From assembly GCF_018131005.1 (NCBI RefSeq), contig NZ_JAFCJK010000006.1, positions 1 to 64,000 on the forward strand: a stretch of 64,000 bases of DNA, in the 5' to 3' direction. Made by a program: the position numbers and the translations under genes. Below the pieces are notes generated by a model. The model did not search any database. It was given only the letters and a program-made list of their open reading frames with translations, and was not told the origin of the DNA. Positions 17,712 to 24,995 of this stretch are shown here, piece by piece; within the stretch, counting starts at the first letter, position 1, and each line of letters starts with the position of its first letter. The DNA comes from Bradyrhizobium lablabi. Lineage in GTDB: Bacteria > Pseudomonadota > Alphaproteobacteria > Rhizobiales > Xanthobacteraceae.

Positions 17712-19845
17712 CATCCGAAGTAGGCTCATCCGCTTCGCCGACGAGTTCTTTAGCTTTGCGGGTCAACTTGATTGGGTCTTTTTCAACGAGACCGTCCTTG
17801 AAAAGCTGCGTGATCTTGCGATGCACCTTAGAGGAAGACCAGCCGGTTTCCTCCGCCAATGATCGTTCGGTGACCGCGCCAACTGCGTCGCGAATGTAGA
17901 CCAACAAGTTGGTGGCATCGTCGTAGCCATCGTTGCGCTCGGTCGCGGGCCTTTTGTCGGTAGGCACAAGCACCACCTGGTCAAGCCAGTCATCCTCCGG
18001 TGTATCGAAATCATAATTGGTGCTCGGGATCGGATAGTTGACGAGTTCGAAGACGAGCTCACGTCCATCGGGAGTGTGGCGCGACAACACCAACTCCGCA
18101 ACCCGTAAGTTTCCATCGCGGCGGACGCGGATAGCAAGGTCGAGGCCGCCATCGAGTGCAACCGATCCGGCACCGCGTGTCTTGGTCCCATGACCAGAGT
18201 GGTGCACCACCCCGACCGCGGTCTTGTCTCCACGCATGAAATCGACGCCTTGAATGAACTTCGCTATTGCCTCCTGGTCGTTCATCGCGCCCGAAAAGTT
18301 ACGGACCAGAGTGTCGATAACGATCATACCCCAGGGTCCGGGACCTCCTGCCAAGGCCTGCTTCACCCCCTCTGGCGAGTCGACCATCACGGAGCGGCCG
18401 ATCAAACGCCAGTTGTCGGCCAGGTCTGATCGGATCTTTCGCTCGATTTCCGCCTTGTCACCGTTAGAGGCGGCGGCTTCATCGCTTGCGGTTTTTAGGA
18501 TCCATGCTTCAACCCGTTCGGCGAAGCGGCGTCGTCCGCCTTCCGCAATGATGTAGAGCACGCGGCTCCTTTTCACCTTTAGCCCGGCGAAGTCCCGGCC
18601 GGTCGCGATGCAAAGGCCCACGGTCATCATCAAATAGCTCTTACCTGCCTTCGGATCGCCGAAGACTTGGAAGAACGCACCTTCCGGCACTAGTTGCTCA
18701 ATGAGGTACGGCTGTTCGGGCTCCCCCATAATATCGGCGTGCGTCTCGTGCCTGTATAGGTTCACGGCTGTTTGCTTTGTTCCCGCTTTTGCCATCTTCG
18801 CGGCGCCATCAATGTAAGAGAAGTCATCTCCAAAACCCGAGTCGATCTCTGCCTTCACCTTGGCATTGATACGCGCAACTTCTTTGCGCGCGTAAGCCTC
18901 GGGATTGTCGCGTTCGAGCGCGCGTTCGCTGATGGCAAAACGGGGATCCGTGAGTATGCCTACGATTTCCTCGGATGAAACGCCGGAGCGCAGCATCCCG
19001 CGAACCGCGGCATACACCCAACTTGAGCGATCGTTACCTTCGCCTTTTTTGGGCTTGCCTGACCGACCCGTTGCAATGATCTCGTTGGTGCGTTCGTCGA
19101 GATTCAATGCATCGAGGTCGTCAACCCGCTCAATGGCGCCGATGCGATCCTCCGCCGATAGATGTCCCGCGATGTTCGTGCGAGGAAATACGTCTATGCT
19201 GTGCACGGCGCCCGTGCGCATGAGAAACTCGCTTGCGCGAACGGCCTTGAAGCCTCTCTCGCGTTTTTGTCGGTTCGGCAAATTAATGGTGCACGGGATA
19301 CGCAAGAGGCGGTCGACGTTGTGCGTGTGGTCCCCGCCCAAAGCCTCTGCAAGACCCGCGCCTGCAGCCTCGGCATCACTTTTCGACACCGATGCGTTGA
19401 GTAGCCAAAGTGCTGCGAGCCCATTGCCGCTTGACCAGACGAATGACGGCGTAGCCACAGCTCCAGACTTCAAGCTTGCCAAGTGCCGATTGCGTGCGTC
19501 ATCGGCCGACTCTCCTTCGGTACGATCAAGGTCGGCGTGAAGGTAGACAATCTTGGCAATGTCTTCCTTCCTCGATTTTCTGGGCGTCGAGGAGCGGGGA
19601 ATATTCGGCTCGAAATAGAGGTTCGTGGACCCATCGTTTGCCTGGATCCACCGCTTCAGTTGCGGTTTATCGGCGGGCATGTTGAACACGCGAAAGCTTG
19701 GCGCGGCGCCCTCGCGGATGGCAGCAACCTTCAGCAGCCCAGTTGGGCGGATCTCCGCCAGGGCATTCGCCGCCAGTGCAGCGTTCGCTTCTCCGCTTGG
19801 CGAAGGGAATGGTTCAGCGCCAGGGGCTTCACTTAACACCTTCAT
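17707..19845 (-). CDS. Primase-like and RepA-type helicase fusion protein of a mobile element
   Basis: The 712-residue product has three parts. Residues about 40-270 resemble the RepB/primase-like domain of plasmid and phage replication proteins (IVYLHADLDRTEG, then VWSSGNGLAALWLL and HNVDRLLRIPCTINLPN). Residues about 370-600 are a RecA-like hexameric helicase (AAA_25), with Walker A VFGDPKAGKSYL near residue 400 and Walker B MIVIDTLVRN near 507. The C-terminus has a winged helix (TERSLAEETGWSSSKVHRKI). It probably starts replication of the element. The ATG at 19845 overlaps the upstream stop as ATGA; an earlier in-frame start at 19926 lies inside the upstream gene. Confidence 0.8.
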   Translation of the reverse strand: MKVLSEAPGAEPFPSPSGEANAALAANALAEIRPTGLLKVAAIREGAAPSFRVFNMPADKPQLKRWIQANDGSTNLYFEPNIPRSSTPRKSRKEDIAKIVYLHADLDRTEGESADDARNRHLASLKSGAVATPSFVWSSGNGLAALWLLNASVSKSDAEAAGAGLAEALGGDHTHNVDRLLRIPCTINLPNRQKRERGFKAVRASEFLMRTGAVHSIDVFPRTNIAGHLSAEDRIGAIERVDDLDALNLDERTNEIIATGRSGKPKKGEGNDRSSWVYAAVRGMLRSGVSSEEIVGILTDPRFAISERALERDNPEAYARKEVARINAKVKAEIDSGFGDDFSYIDGAAKMAKAGTKQTAVNLYRHETHADIMGEPEQPYLIEQLVPEGAFFQVFGDPKAGKSYLMMTVGLCIATGRDFAGLKVKRSRVLYIIAEGGRRRFAERVEAWILKTASDEAAASNGDKAEIERKIRSDLADNWRLIGRSVMVDSPEGVKQALAGGPGPWGMIVIDTLVRNFSGAMNDQEAIAKFIQGVDFMRGDKTAVGVVHHSGHGTKTRGAGSVALDGGLDLAIRVRRDGNLRVAELVLSRHTPDGRELVFELVNYPIPSTNYDFDTPEDDWLDQVVLVPTDKRPATERNDGYDDATNLLVYIRDAVGAVTERSLAEETGWSSSKVHRKITQLFKDGLVEKDPIKLTRKAKELVGEADEPTSDG

Positions 19846-20639
19846 GAAGCGATCTCCGCAATTTCTTTGTCGTATTGCAAAATCAGAGATACTTGCTCTT
19901 TGCTCCACGCCACATACCGTGACCAAATGTCAGCGAGCAACGCGGCATCGAGGTGGTGATGCCCGAAATAAGTAATGAACTGGCAAAACGATACGAAAAG
20001 CTCCGGCATTGCCCGATAGCGCTTGTCCGATGCGACGCATCGCAGATAGTCGAGCGCGTGCTGGCACGTCTCATCGGGTGAGCGGGCCTCTTTGAGGAAT
20101 TGGCGAAAGCTCGGCGCTTCGTTCGCGTGGACCGAGAAAGGGGAGCTCGCCTCCTCCTGCTCTGGCAGCCATCGCACAGGAAGGCGCTGACGCGAGAAGA
20201 CCAAGAATTGGCGTCGGCCTGGGTCCAAGATGCTGGCGTACGCCGCCGGGGGAGCGTTCGCGTAGAGACCCATGTCCGCGGCCAAACCCAAGAAGCCATC
20301 AAGGTAGCGGCGATCTTGAGGCAGTGGTTGTGACGCAAAGGCCACCGGCACGCCGCGTTCATCCACAAAGAGCAATGGCTCGTAGACAAGACCGCGGACT
20401 TGCTCGCCCCAACAGTTCGGGGCGACCGCCTCGAGCTCGTGCCAATGCAACCATTCTGGCTCGAATTGCCAACCATTGTAGGCAGCGAACAATTGCGCGG
20501 CAGTCTCTTTGAGGGCCTCCGAACGCCATATCGCCCCCTTGGGGAGACGTGTCGACCGGCCGCTTTGCTCAGAATTGCTCCGGAAGATCGATCGCAATAT
20601 CTCCCGCTGAAGCTCTTCGTGATGATGGTTCCAGCTCAT
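19842..20639 (-). CDS. Hypothetical protein of the integrated element
   Basis: A 265-residue soluble protein, rich in Trp and His (MSWNHHHEELQREIL near the start, EWLHWHELEAVAPNCW in the middle). It has no membrane segment and no motif I recognise. It overlaps both neighbours by four bases (ATGA at each end), between a member of the paralog pair and the replication helicase, so the three are almost certainly co-translated. Position suggests a role linked to replication or regulation of the element, but nothing in the sequence shows what. Confidence 0.65.
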   Translation of the reverse strand: MSWNHHHEELQREILRSIFRSNSEQSGRSTRLPKGAIWRSEALKETAAQLFAAYNGWQFEPEWLHWHELEAVAPNCWGEQVRGLVYEPLLFVDERGVPVAFASQPLPQDRRYLDGFLGLAADMGLYANAPPAAYASILDPGRRQFLVFSRQRLPVRWLPEQEEASSPFSVHANEAPSFRQFLKEARSPDETCQHALDYLRCVASDKRYRAMPELFVSFCQFITYFGHHHLDAALLADIWSRYVAWSKEQVSLILQYDKEIAEIAS

Positions 20640-21262
20640 GATTTGGTTGCTCCTCGCAAGGTAAAAGCTGCTATGACGACGCTAGGTGGTGCTGGCGGCG
20701 CCATCAGAACGGTACGTTTTTCGAAAGCGCGCGGGCGGACCACTGCGGGGCCCGCATCAGCGGAATACGCCGCTGCGGTTTTGCGCCGCAGCCTCATCGT
20801 TCGGACGCAGCGACGAGCGTCACGGTCTGACATGGTTGCAAGCATTAGTTCGGGATGGAGCACCCAATCTTCGTCCTCAGTGCCCGCCAACAGAAGTAGG
20901 GTGCGCGCGATAGCCTCAGGTGCAAAGCTCCCGGGATGGCTCATCTGATAGTGTTGAAGGCCCGTGCATACCATGTACGCCAATGGCTCGGACCACTCCG
21001 ATTGAGCCAAATTCAAGTGGAACGCCCACCCGTTCTCCAGCCAAAGGCGCGTAAACGCCATTGCAGTCGGTGAAAACTCCACCTCATAAAGCCAACGCAA
21101 GCGCTCGATGTCCGATTCAAAATCAGGATTGGCGCTGCGATCACGGGTGAGAGCGAAGTCTGCTTCGACGTCGGCCGCCAGCCAGCGGGAGGCGAATGCG
21201 GCGTCTCCAGTGGACGGACACTGCACGACGACGAACGGATCCTGGTCGGTGCAAATAGACAT
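20636..21262 (-). CDS. Hypothetical protein, paralog of the adjacent upstream gene
   Basis: About 208 residues. The first half (FVVVQCPSTGDAAFASRWLA, then NPDFESDIERLRW and VEFSPTAMAFTRLWLENGW) aligns along its length with the next gene upstream, so the two are tandem duplicates. The C-terminal third diverges and becomes basic (RTMRLRRKTAAAYSADAG). No known domain is recognised. Translation from 21262 (MSICTDQDPF) leaves one base after the upstream stop (TGAgATG), pointing to coupling. The conserved CP and GDAAF residues might mark a metal or ligand site, but that is speculation. Confidence 0.65.
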   Translation of the reverse strand: MSICTDQDPFVVVQCPSTGDAAFASRWLAADVEADFALTRDRSANPDFESDIERLRWLYEVEFSPTAMAFTRLWLENGWAFHLNLAQSEWSEPLAYMVCTGLQHYQMSHPGSFAPEAIARTLLLLAGTEDEDWVLHPELMLATMSDRDARRCVRTMRLRRKTAAAYSADAGPAVVRPRAFEKRTVLMAPPAPPSVVIAAFTLRGATKS

Positions 21263-21263
21263 C

Positions 21264-21794
21264 TCAGTGACCTCGCAGTTCCTTAGAGGGGATGGTTCGC
21301 GACATCTCGATTTTCTCAATCACCGAAACGGTCCGAAATGCGCCTTCTTCCGTCATGGTCGTTAGGAGCGACTCGGGATGCATGTAGAAATCCTCGGCGC
21401 TGGCCAATCGAAGTAGTGCGTTCGCGATTGTTTTAGGTAACAGTACAGTAGGGCGTGTCATCCGATAGTGTTGGCCGAAGAGCGTGAAGAGCCCGATTCC
21501 CTCAAAATAAGCGAACGCTTCGGCCAATCCGGATTCGAATAGGTTCACCGAAAATGCGGGCCAGCCATTTGTCCAAAGCGAGACGAACTCCAAGGAGGCC
21601 CAAGAAAACTCGACAGCGTGGACGTACTCCAATCCCGCGATTGCGCGCTCGAAATCGGGGTGGGATTTGCGGTAACGCGTGAGAATGTGGTCCGCTTTGG
21701 CCGCATCGGCCAACCATCGGGACGCAAAAGCCGCGTCGCCACAAGGCGGGCACTCCACGACGAGGAAGGGGACCTTTACTGAATGCATGGACAT
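21264..21794 (-). CDS. Hypothetical protein, paralog of the adjacent downstream gene
   Basis: About 176 residues beginning MSMHSVKVPFLVVECPPCGD. It shares the pattern PFxVVxCPxxGDAAFASRWLA, a DFE segment and a VEFS segment with the following gene. It keeps a shorter C-terminus that ends EKIEMSRTIPSKELRGH. No family is recognised. The start at 21794 lies eight bases after the upstream DUF3102 stop; 21788 is an alternative. The pair sits between regulatory genes and the replication helicase of the element. Confidence 0.63.
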   Translation of the reverse strand: MSMHSVKVPFLVVECPPCGDAAFASRWLADAAKADHILTRYRKSHPDFERAIAGLEYVHAVEFSWASLEFVSLWTNGWPAFSVNLFESGLAEAFAYFEGIGLFTLFGQHYRMTRPTVLLPKTIANALLRLASAEDFYMHPESLLTTMTEEGAFRTVSVIEKIEMSRTIPSKELRGH

Positions 21795-21802
21795 AGCGTG
21801 CC

Positions 21803-22432
21803 TCAACAAGTTTCCTGCGGACCCATCGCGCAGTCCGGTTGTTCGATTGCGGTGCGAAGATGCTTGCGCAGTGCGGGCCACCGGCTTTCGATGAGCTGTG
21901 AAACTAGGTCATGCCCAAGCCGCGTATGCAGCTCGCGAGCCAGACGAAGCGTGCTTTCATCATTAGCCGTCGTCGGTGCTTCGGTAGTTTCTTTGTCGGT
22001 CTGGGACGCCGCCAGGATCAAACTGATGATTTCTAGTTCTGTGGGAACAGCGCCTGACTCGAGCATGACCAACACGCGAGCCACCACATCGGGCAGCGTT
22101 GAAGGTTTTGCCAACCGATAGAGCGCCGCGGGGTTCAAAAGCGAAACGCTTTCGCTTTTGTCGGCAAGTTCGGCTGCTCGCATGTAGTTTTGTGCCGTCC
22201 GGATCGTAAAACCGCATTCAGCGACGACCCATTCGCCGAACTTGCCATGTTCCAAATGGTCTTTTGCATCGCGAAGCGCTTCGCCGATCGCGATGATGGA
22301 TTTGCTTGACGACCGCGAGTGTCTCCGCACCTGCTCAGCAAGAGCGCGCAATTGACGGTCGGTCGTCGTTTCCTCCGGACGAGGCGCAGGACGGTCCAAA
22401 AGGATGACGTTCGAGGTTTCAGGGTTGGACAT
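21803..22432 (-). CDS. DUF3102 domain protein
   Basis: The 209-residue product carries the DUF3102 signature: SSKSIIAIGEALRDAKDHLE followed by GKFGEWVVAECGFTIRTAQNYM. The latter resembles a helix-turn-helix with an aromatic recognition helix. Such proteins are common in phages, plasmids and integrated elements and are thought to bind DNA, without a proven role. A low-complexity link (TDKETTEAPTTANDE) separates a second helical part. The ATG at 22432 was preferred; a GTG at 22456 is possible. It follows the AlpA-like gene by 34 bases. Confidence 0.78.
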   Translation of the reverse strand: MSNPETSNVILLDRPAPRPEETTTDRQLRALAEQVRRHSRSSSKSIIAIGEALRDAKDHLEHGKFGEWVVAECGFTIRTAQNYMRAAELADKSESVSLLNPAALYRLAKPSTLPDVVARVLVMLESGAVPTELEIISLILAASQTDKETTEAPTTANDESTLRLARELHTRLGHDLVSQLIESRWPALRKHLRTAIEQPDCAMGPQETC

Positions 22433-22466
22433 CGTTTTCACTTTCAAGTTTTCCACCCTGGCGCGG

Positions 22467-22667
22467 TCACGATCGCACCGCGCATTCGCAATCGTACGCT
22501 TCTAGCTCGCTTTCCAGCCAAGAACGCCGACTTGAGCCGAACTTGTAGGGACGCGGAAACTTCGGATCGTTGCGAAGCTTGCGTTCAAGCCAAGTGCGGG
22601 TTCGGTCGTAACGTTCTAGAACTCTCGGTGTTGATAGATAGCGCTTTGTTTTTGTACCAATTGACAT
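22467..22667 (-). CDS. AlpA-family regulator / excisionase-like small DNA-binding protein
   Basis: A 66-residue protein with a MerR-like winged HTH: RYLSTPRVLERYDRTRTWLE, then DPKFPRPYKFGSSRRSW and a final helix SELEAYDC. This is the layout of AlpA/Cox-type excision factors and regulators of P4-like elements. AAGGTG lies a few bases before the ATG at 22667, so the start is well supported. It sits first in a tight minus-strand gene row and 306 bases downstream of the integrase gene, as expected of a regulator of integration or excision. Confidence 0.8.
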   Translation of the reverse strand: MSIGTKTKRYLSTPRVLERYDRTRTWLERKLRNDPKFPRPYKFGSSRRSWLESELEAYDCECAVRS

Positions 22668-22973
22668 GGCAACACCTTTCGATGTTGGACGAGGTCCATT
22701 CCGCGATTTTGGGAGTCTCTCTACAAGGAAGCCCGACGAATTGCGGACGGAGAGTCCCTCACACTGAATTCAGGCCATCCGAACCTTAGCCGCTAGGGTC
22801 CTAGGACGTACCCCTAGCATTAGCCGCTAATTGTTCGGAGGCGGCAGCCCGTCGCCGATCAGGACGGGATAACGCCCAAGAACACTTTTCTTTCGTGCAT
22901 TTCCAGTAACGTATCTCCCGGACGATGCGCGCATGACCTTGCCGTACATTTCCGCGAACGAAGCTCTCCAGCT
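22668..22973. other. Intergenic region between integrase and AlpA-like gene
   Basis: These 306 bases hold no supported gene. They probably contain the promoter of the minus-strand row led by the AlpA-like gene. TAGCCGCTA occurs twice (around 22788 and 22821), which could be an operator pair, but two copies of so short a word prove little. Confidence 0.35.
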
Positions 22974-24173
22974 TCAAGTGGAGCGGAGCGGGACCACCTT
23001 GGGGTCATCGTGGCAGTTGACGACGGACTCCACATGGTAAGCCCATCGTTCAAATGCGATCTTTGTTTCAGCCGCGAAGTCGTGCTTCTGGTAGGTCCCG
23101 ACAATCCCGGCGAAAGTGCCGGACCTATGATTGATGGCCTTTTCCACGGTAGGAATCGCAATGCCGAGTCGCGCCATGCCGCTTACCATCGTGCGCCGCA
23201 AGTCGTGCAGCCGCCACGCTGGGATCGGTCCAGTGAACGCGTCAATCTTTTCTTTGCCACTGCTGTAGCCACTTGAAGGCGTCTTATTGTTCATCGTGAA
23301 GAGAAAGCCCGAATCGGTGGGAAGCTCTTCAATGATTTTCACCGCAGCGTCGGAAAGGTAAACGTCATGGGATTGGCGATTCTTGGCGCGGGCTCCGGGG
23401 ATGATCCAAATCCGGCCTTCGATTTCGCCGTAGGTCATCTTCGCTACTTCGTCGCGGCGTTGCCCTGTCAGAAGCAATAGCTTGAACATGGGGCCGAACG
23501 GATACCCAACTTTACTGCACGCATTCCATACCTTGCGGATTTCGGCGTCGCTCAAAATTCGATGGCTGTTGGACTCCCGCGCTTCTGGTTCGATTAGCTC
23601 GATTCCCTCGCAAGGGGAGCTCTTGATGATGTCCCGGCCGCGCGCCCAATTGAAGAATTTGCTCAGGACTGCCTTGGCCCGGATCGCGGCGGCTGGATAG
23701 CCGGCGTTAGTGATGGTGTCGAGGATGTCCAGAATATCCCGGCGGCTGATTTCACCAATCCAACGCGCGCCCCACGGCTTCAGGTGCCGATTGTAGACCC
23801 GTTGCGCCGACTTAACCGTTGCGGGGCGGCGCAAGGCAAGATGACGTTTCGCATAGTCGGTCCAAATGGCGTCGATGCTATTGGCAACGTGTTCCGGCTC
23901 CGGCTTTTGGAATTCGGGGTCGCGGCCTTCGCTGGCGGCGCGCACAATGGCTTGGGCGGCCGTCCGGGCGGTGGGTAAGTCGATGCGCGGCCATGGTCCT
24001 ATGGTTGTCTTGCGAGGCCTGCCATTAAGCCGATAACGCGCCGCCCAAGAACGCCAGCCGGACGGCTGAATCACAAGGTAAAGCCCAGGCTGGCCTTTGT
24101 CGGGCACTTCGCGGCGCTTCTCCGGATCGGGCTTGAGTTTTTCGACTGCGGCCGCCGTCAGGGTCTTCGCCAT
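22974..24173 (-). CDS. Tyrosine integrase of a tRNA-targeting element
   Basis: The 399-residue protein has the DUF4102 arm-type N-terminal domain (KTLTAAAVEKLKPDPEKR, then GLYLVIQPSGWRSWAARYR), a core-binding helical domain, and a catalytic domain. The catalytic domain has LLTGQRRDEVAKM (Arg near residue 238), RLHDLRRTMVSG (H-x-x-R near 323) and GTYQKHDF (nucleophile Tyr near 360). This P4-integrase type commonly targets the 3' ends of tRNA genes. A tRNA-Thr 3' fragment lies 150 bases upstream of its start, which fits. All catalytic residues seem to be present, so the enzyme may be active. Confidence 0.92.
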   Translation of the reverse strand: MAKTLTAAAVEKLKPDPEKRREVPDKGQPGLYLVIQPSGWRSWAARYRLNGRPRKTTIGPWPRIDLPTARTAAQAIVRAASEGRDPEFQKPEPEHVANSIDAIWTDYAKRHLALRRPATVKSAQRVYNRHLKPWGARWIGEISRRDILDILDTITNAGYPAAAIRAKAVLSKFFNWARGRDIIKSSPCEGIELIEPEARESNSHRILSDAEIRKVWNACSKVGYPFGPMFKLLLLTGQRRDEVAKMTYGEIEGRIWIIPGARAKNRQSHDVYLSDAAVKIIEELPTDSGFLFTMNNKTPSSGYSSGKEKIDAFTGPIPAWRLHDLRRTMVSGMARLGIAIPTVEKAINHRSGTFAGIVGTYQKHDFAAETKIAFERWAYHVESVVNCHDDPKVVPLRST

Positions 24174-24322
24174 GGTGGGCTCCGGGGTAACGGGGTAACA
24201 GAAAGGGGTGTTTACGCGGCGTAACCCCTAGACTGTGCTCCAGCGTACCAAGGCGCAATAACTCTTCAGAAATAAGGATTTGACGGTTAATGAAGGCACC
24301 TGTCGTTACCCTTGGATACGTG

Positions 24323-24378
24323 CCATCTCATATTTCGTAATGACGGGGTCGGGGGTTCGAATCCCTCTTGCGGCACCA
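24323..24378 (+). repeat. 3'-half tRNA-Thr copy (attachment-site remnant A)
   Basis: The sequence contains an anticodon loop TTCGTAA (anticodon CGT, Thr), a T-arm GGGGGTTCGAATCCCTC and an acceptor strand ending GCGGCACCA. No matching 5' half (acceptor strand or D-arm) precedes it, so it is a tRNA 3' end rather than a gene. It lies beside the integrase and matches a second copy at 30231-30283. Because the integrase lies on its 5' side, it is most simply the far junction of an element whose intact tRNA gene lies elsewhere. Confidence 0.75.
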
Positions 24379-24470
24379 TTAACCCCTTAAAATCCCTTGT
24401 AAATCTTTGCCTGGCCTACTGCTCGAAGACAAACCGAGCGGAATGGAACCACCACATGACCACAGGCGTG

Positions 24471-24795
24471 TTATGTCGCGGCAAGCGGCGGACTGATCAA
24501 TCGCCGATTTGTCTCATCAATGTGCGCGAACGGCTCGCCCCGAATGATCGCGATCAGTTGCTGGTCGGTCATCGCCTCCACCGGGACATCGCTGCGGTCG
24601 ATTGCCTGCACGGCCTTGCCGTCTAGCCGATGCGCGATCTCGACGGATGACCTGTACGTCGCCGTTCTCCGTCTTCTCTGCCAACTTGTCGGCGATCATC
24701 CGCAAACGGCGTCCCCGCCGCTTAGCAGCGCGACCCGAAGCGCATCAGTGAGTGGCTTCTCTCGGTTCACCGAGCCAATCGGCCTGGCGATATTC
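24471..24795 (-). pseudogene. Broken phage-type gene (small-terminase/DUF5681-like pattern)
   Basis: Three minus-strand frames join into one plausible protein. They are SVNREKPLTDALRVALL, then LRMIADKLAEKTENGDVQVI, then EIAHRLDGKAVQAIDRS and TDQQLIAIIRGEPFAHID, ending in TAA at 24471-24473. The pattern 'ADKLxxKAxxGDVQAIxEIADRLDGK' is familiar from small phage-related proteins in rhizobia (DUF5681 or terminase-small-subunit type). Two frame changes make it non-functional. The family name is tentative; the broken reading frame is clear. Confidence 0.5.
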
Positions 24796-24995
24796 GTCTC
24801 CTGGTGGTGATCGCAATACCACCAAAGACACATCGAGTGCGCGAGCGCGCGTCGTCAGCGCACCTCTGGCTGTATCACAGCCGACACACCCGTTGGAGAA
24901 ATCACGCCGCGACTATACACGCCCAGATTTTGTGCTGGCGGCCGACCGGCCGTATTGCCTACCTAAAAGAAGATTTCGAATGCCGGGGTGCGGCC

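Noticed and set aside
24323..24378. A complete tRNA-Thr gene
   Set aside because: The 3' half and T-arm are present, but no acceptor 5' strand or D-arm pairs with it upstream.
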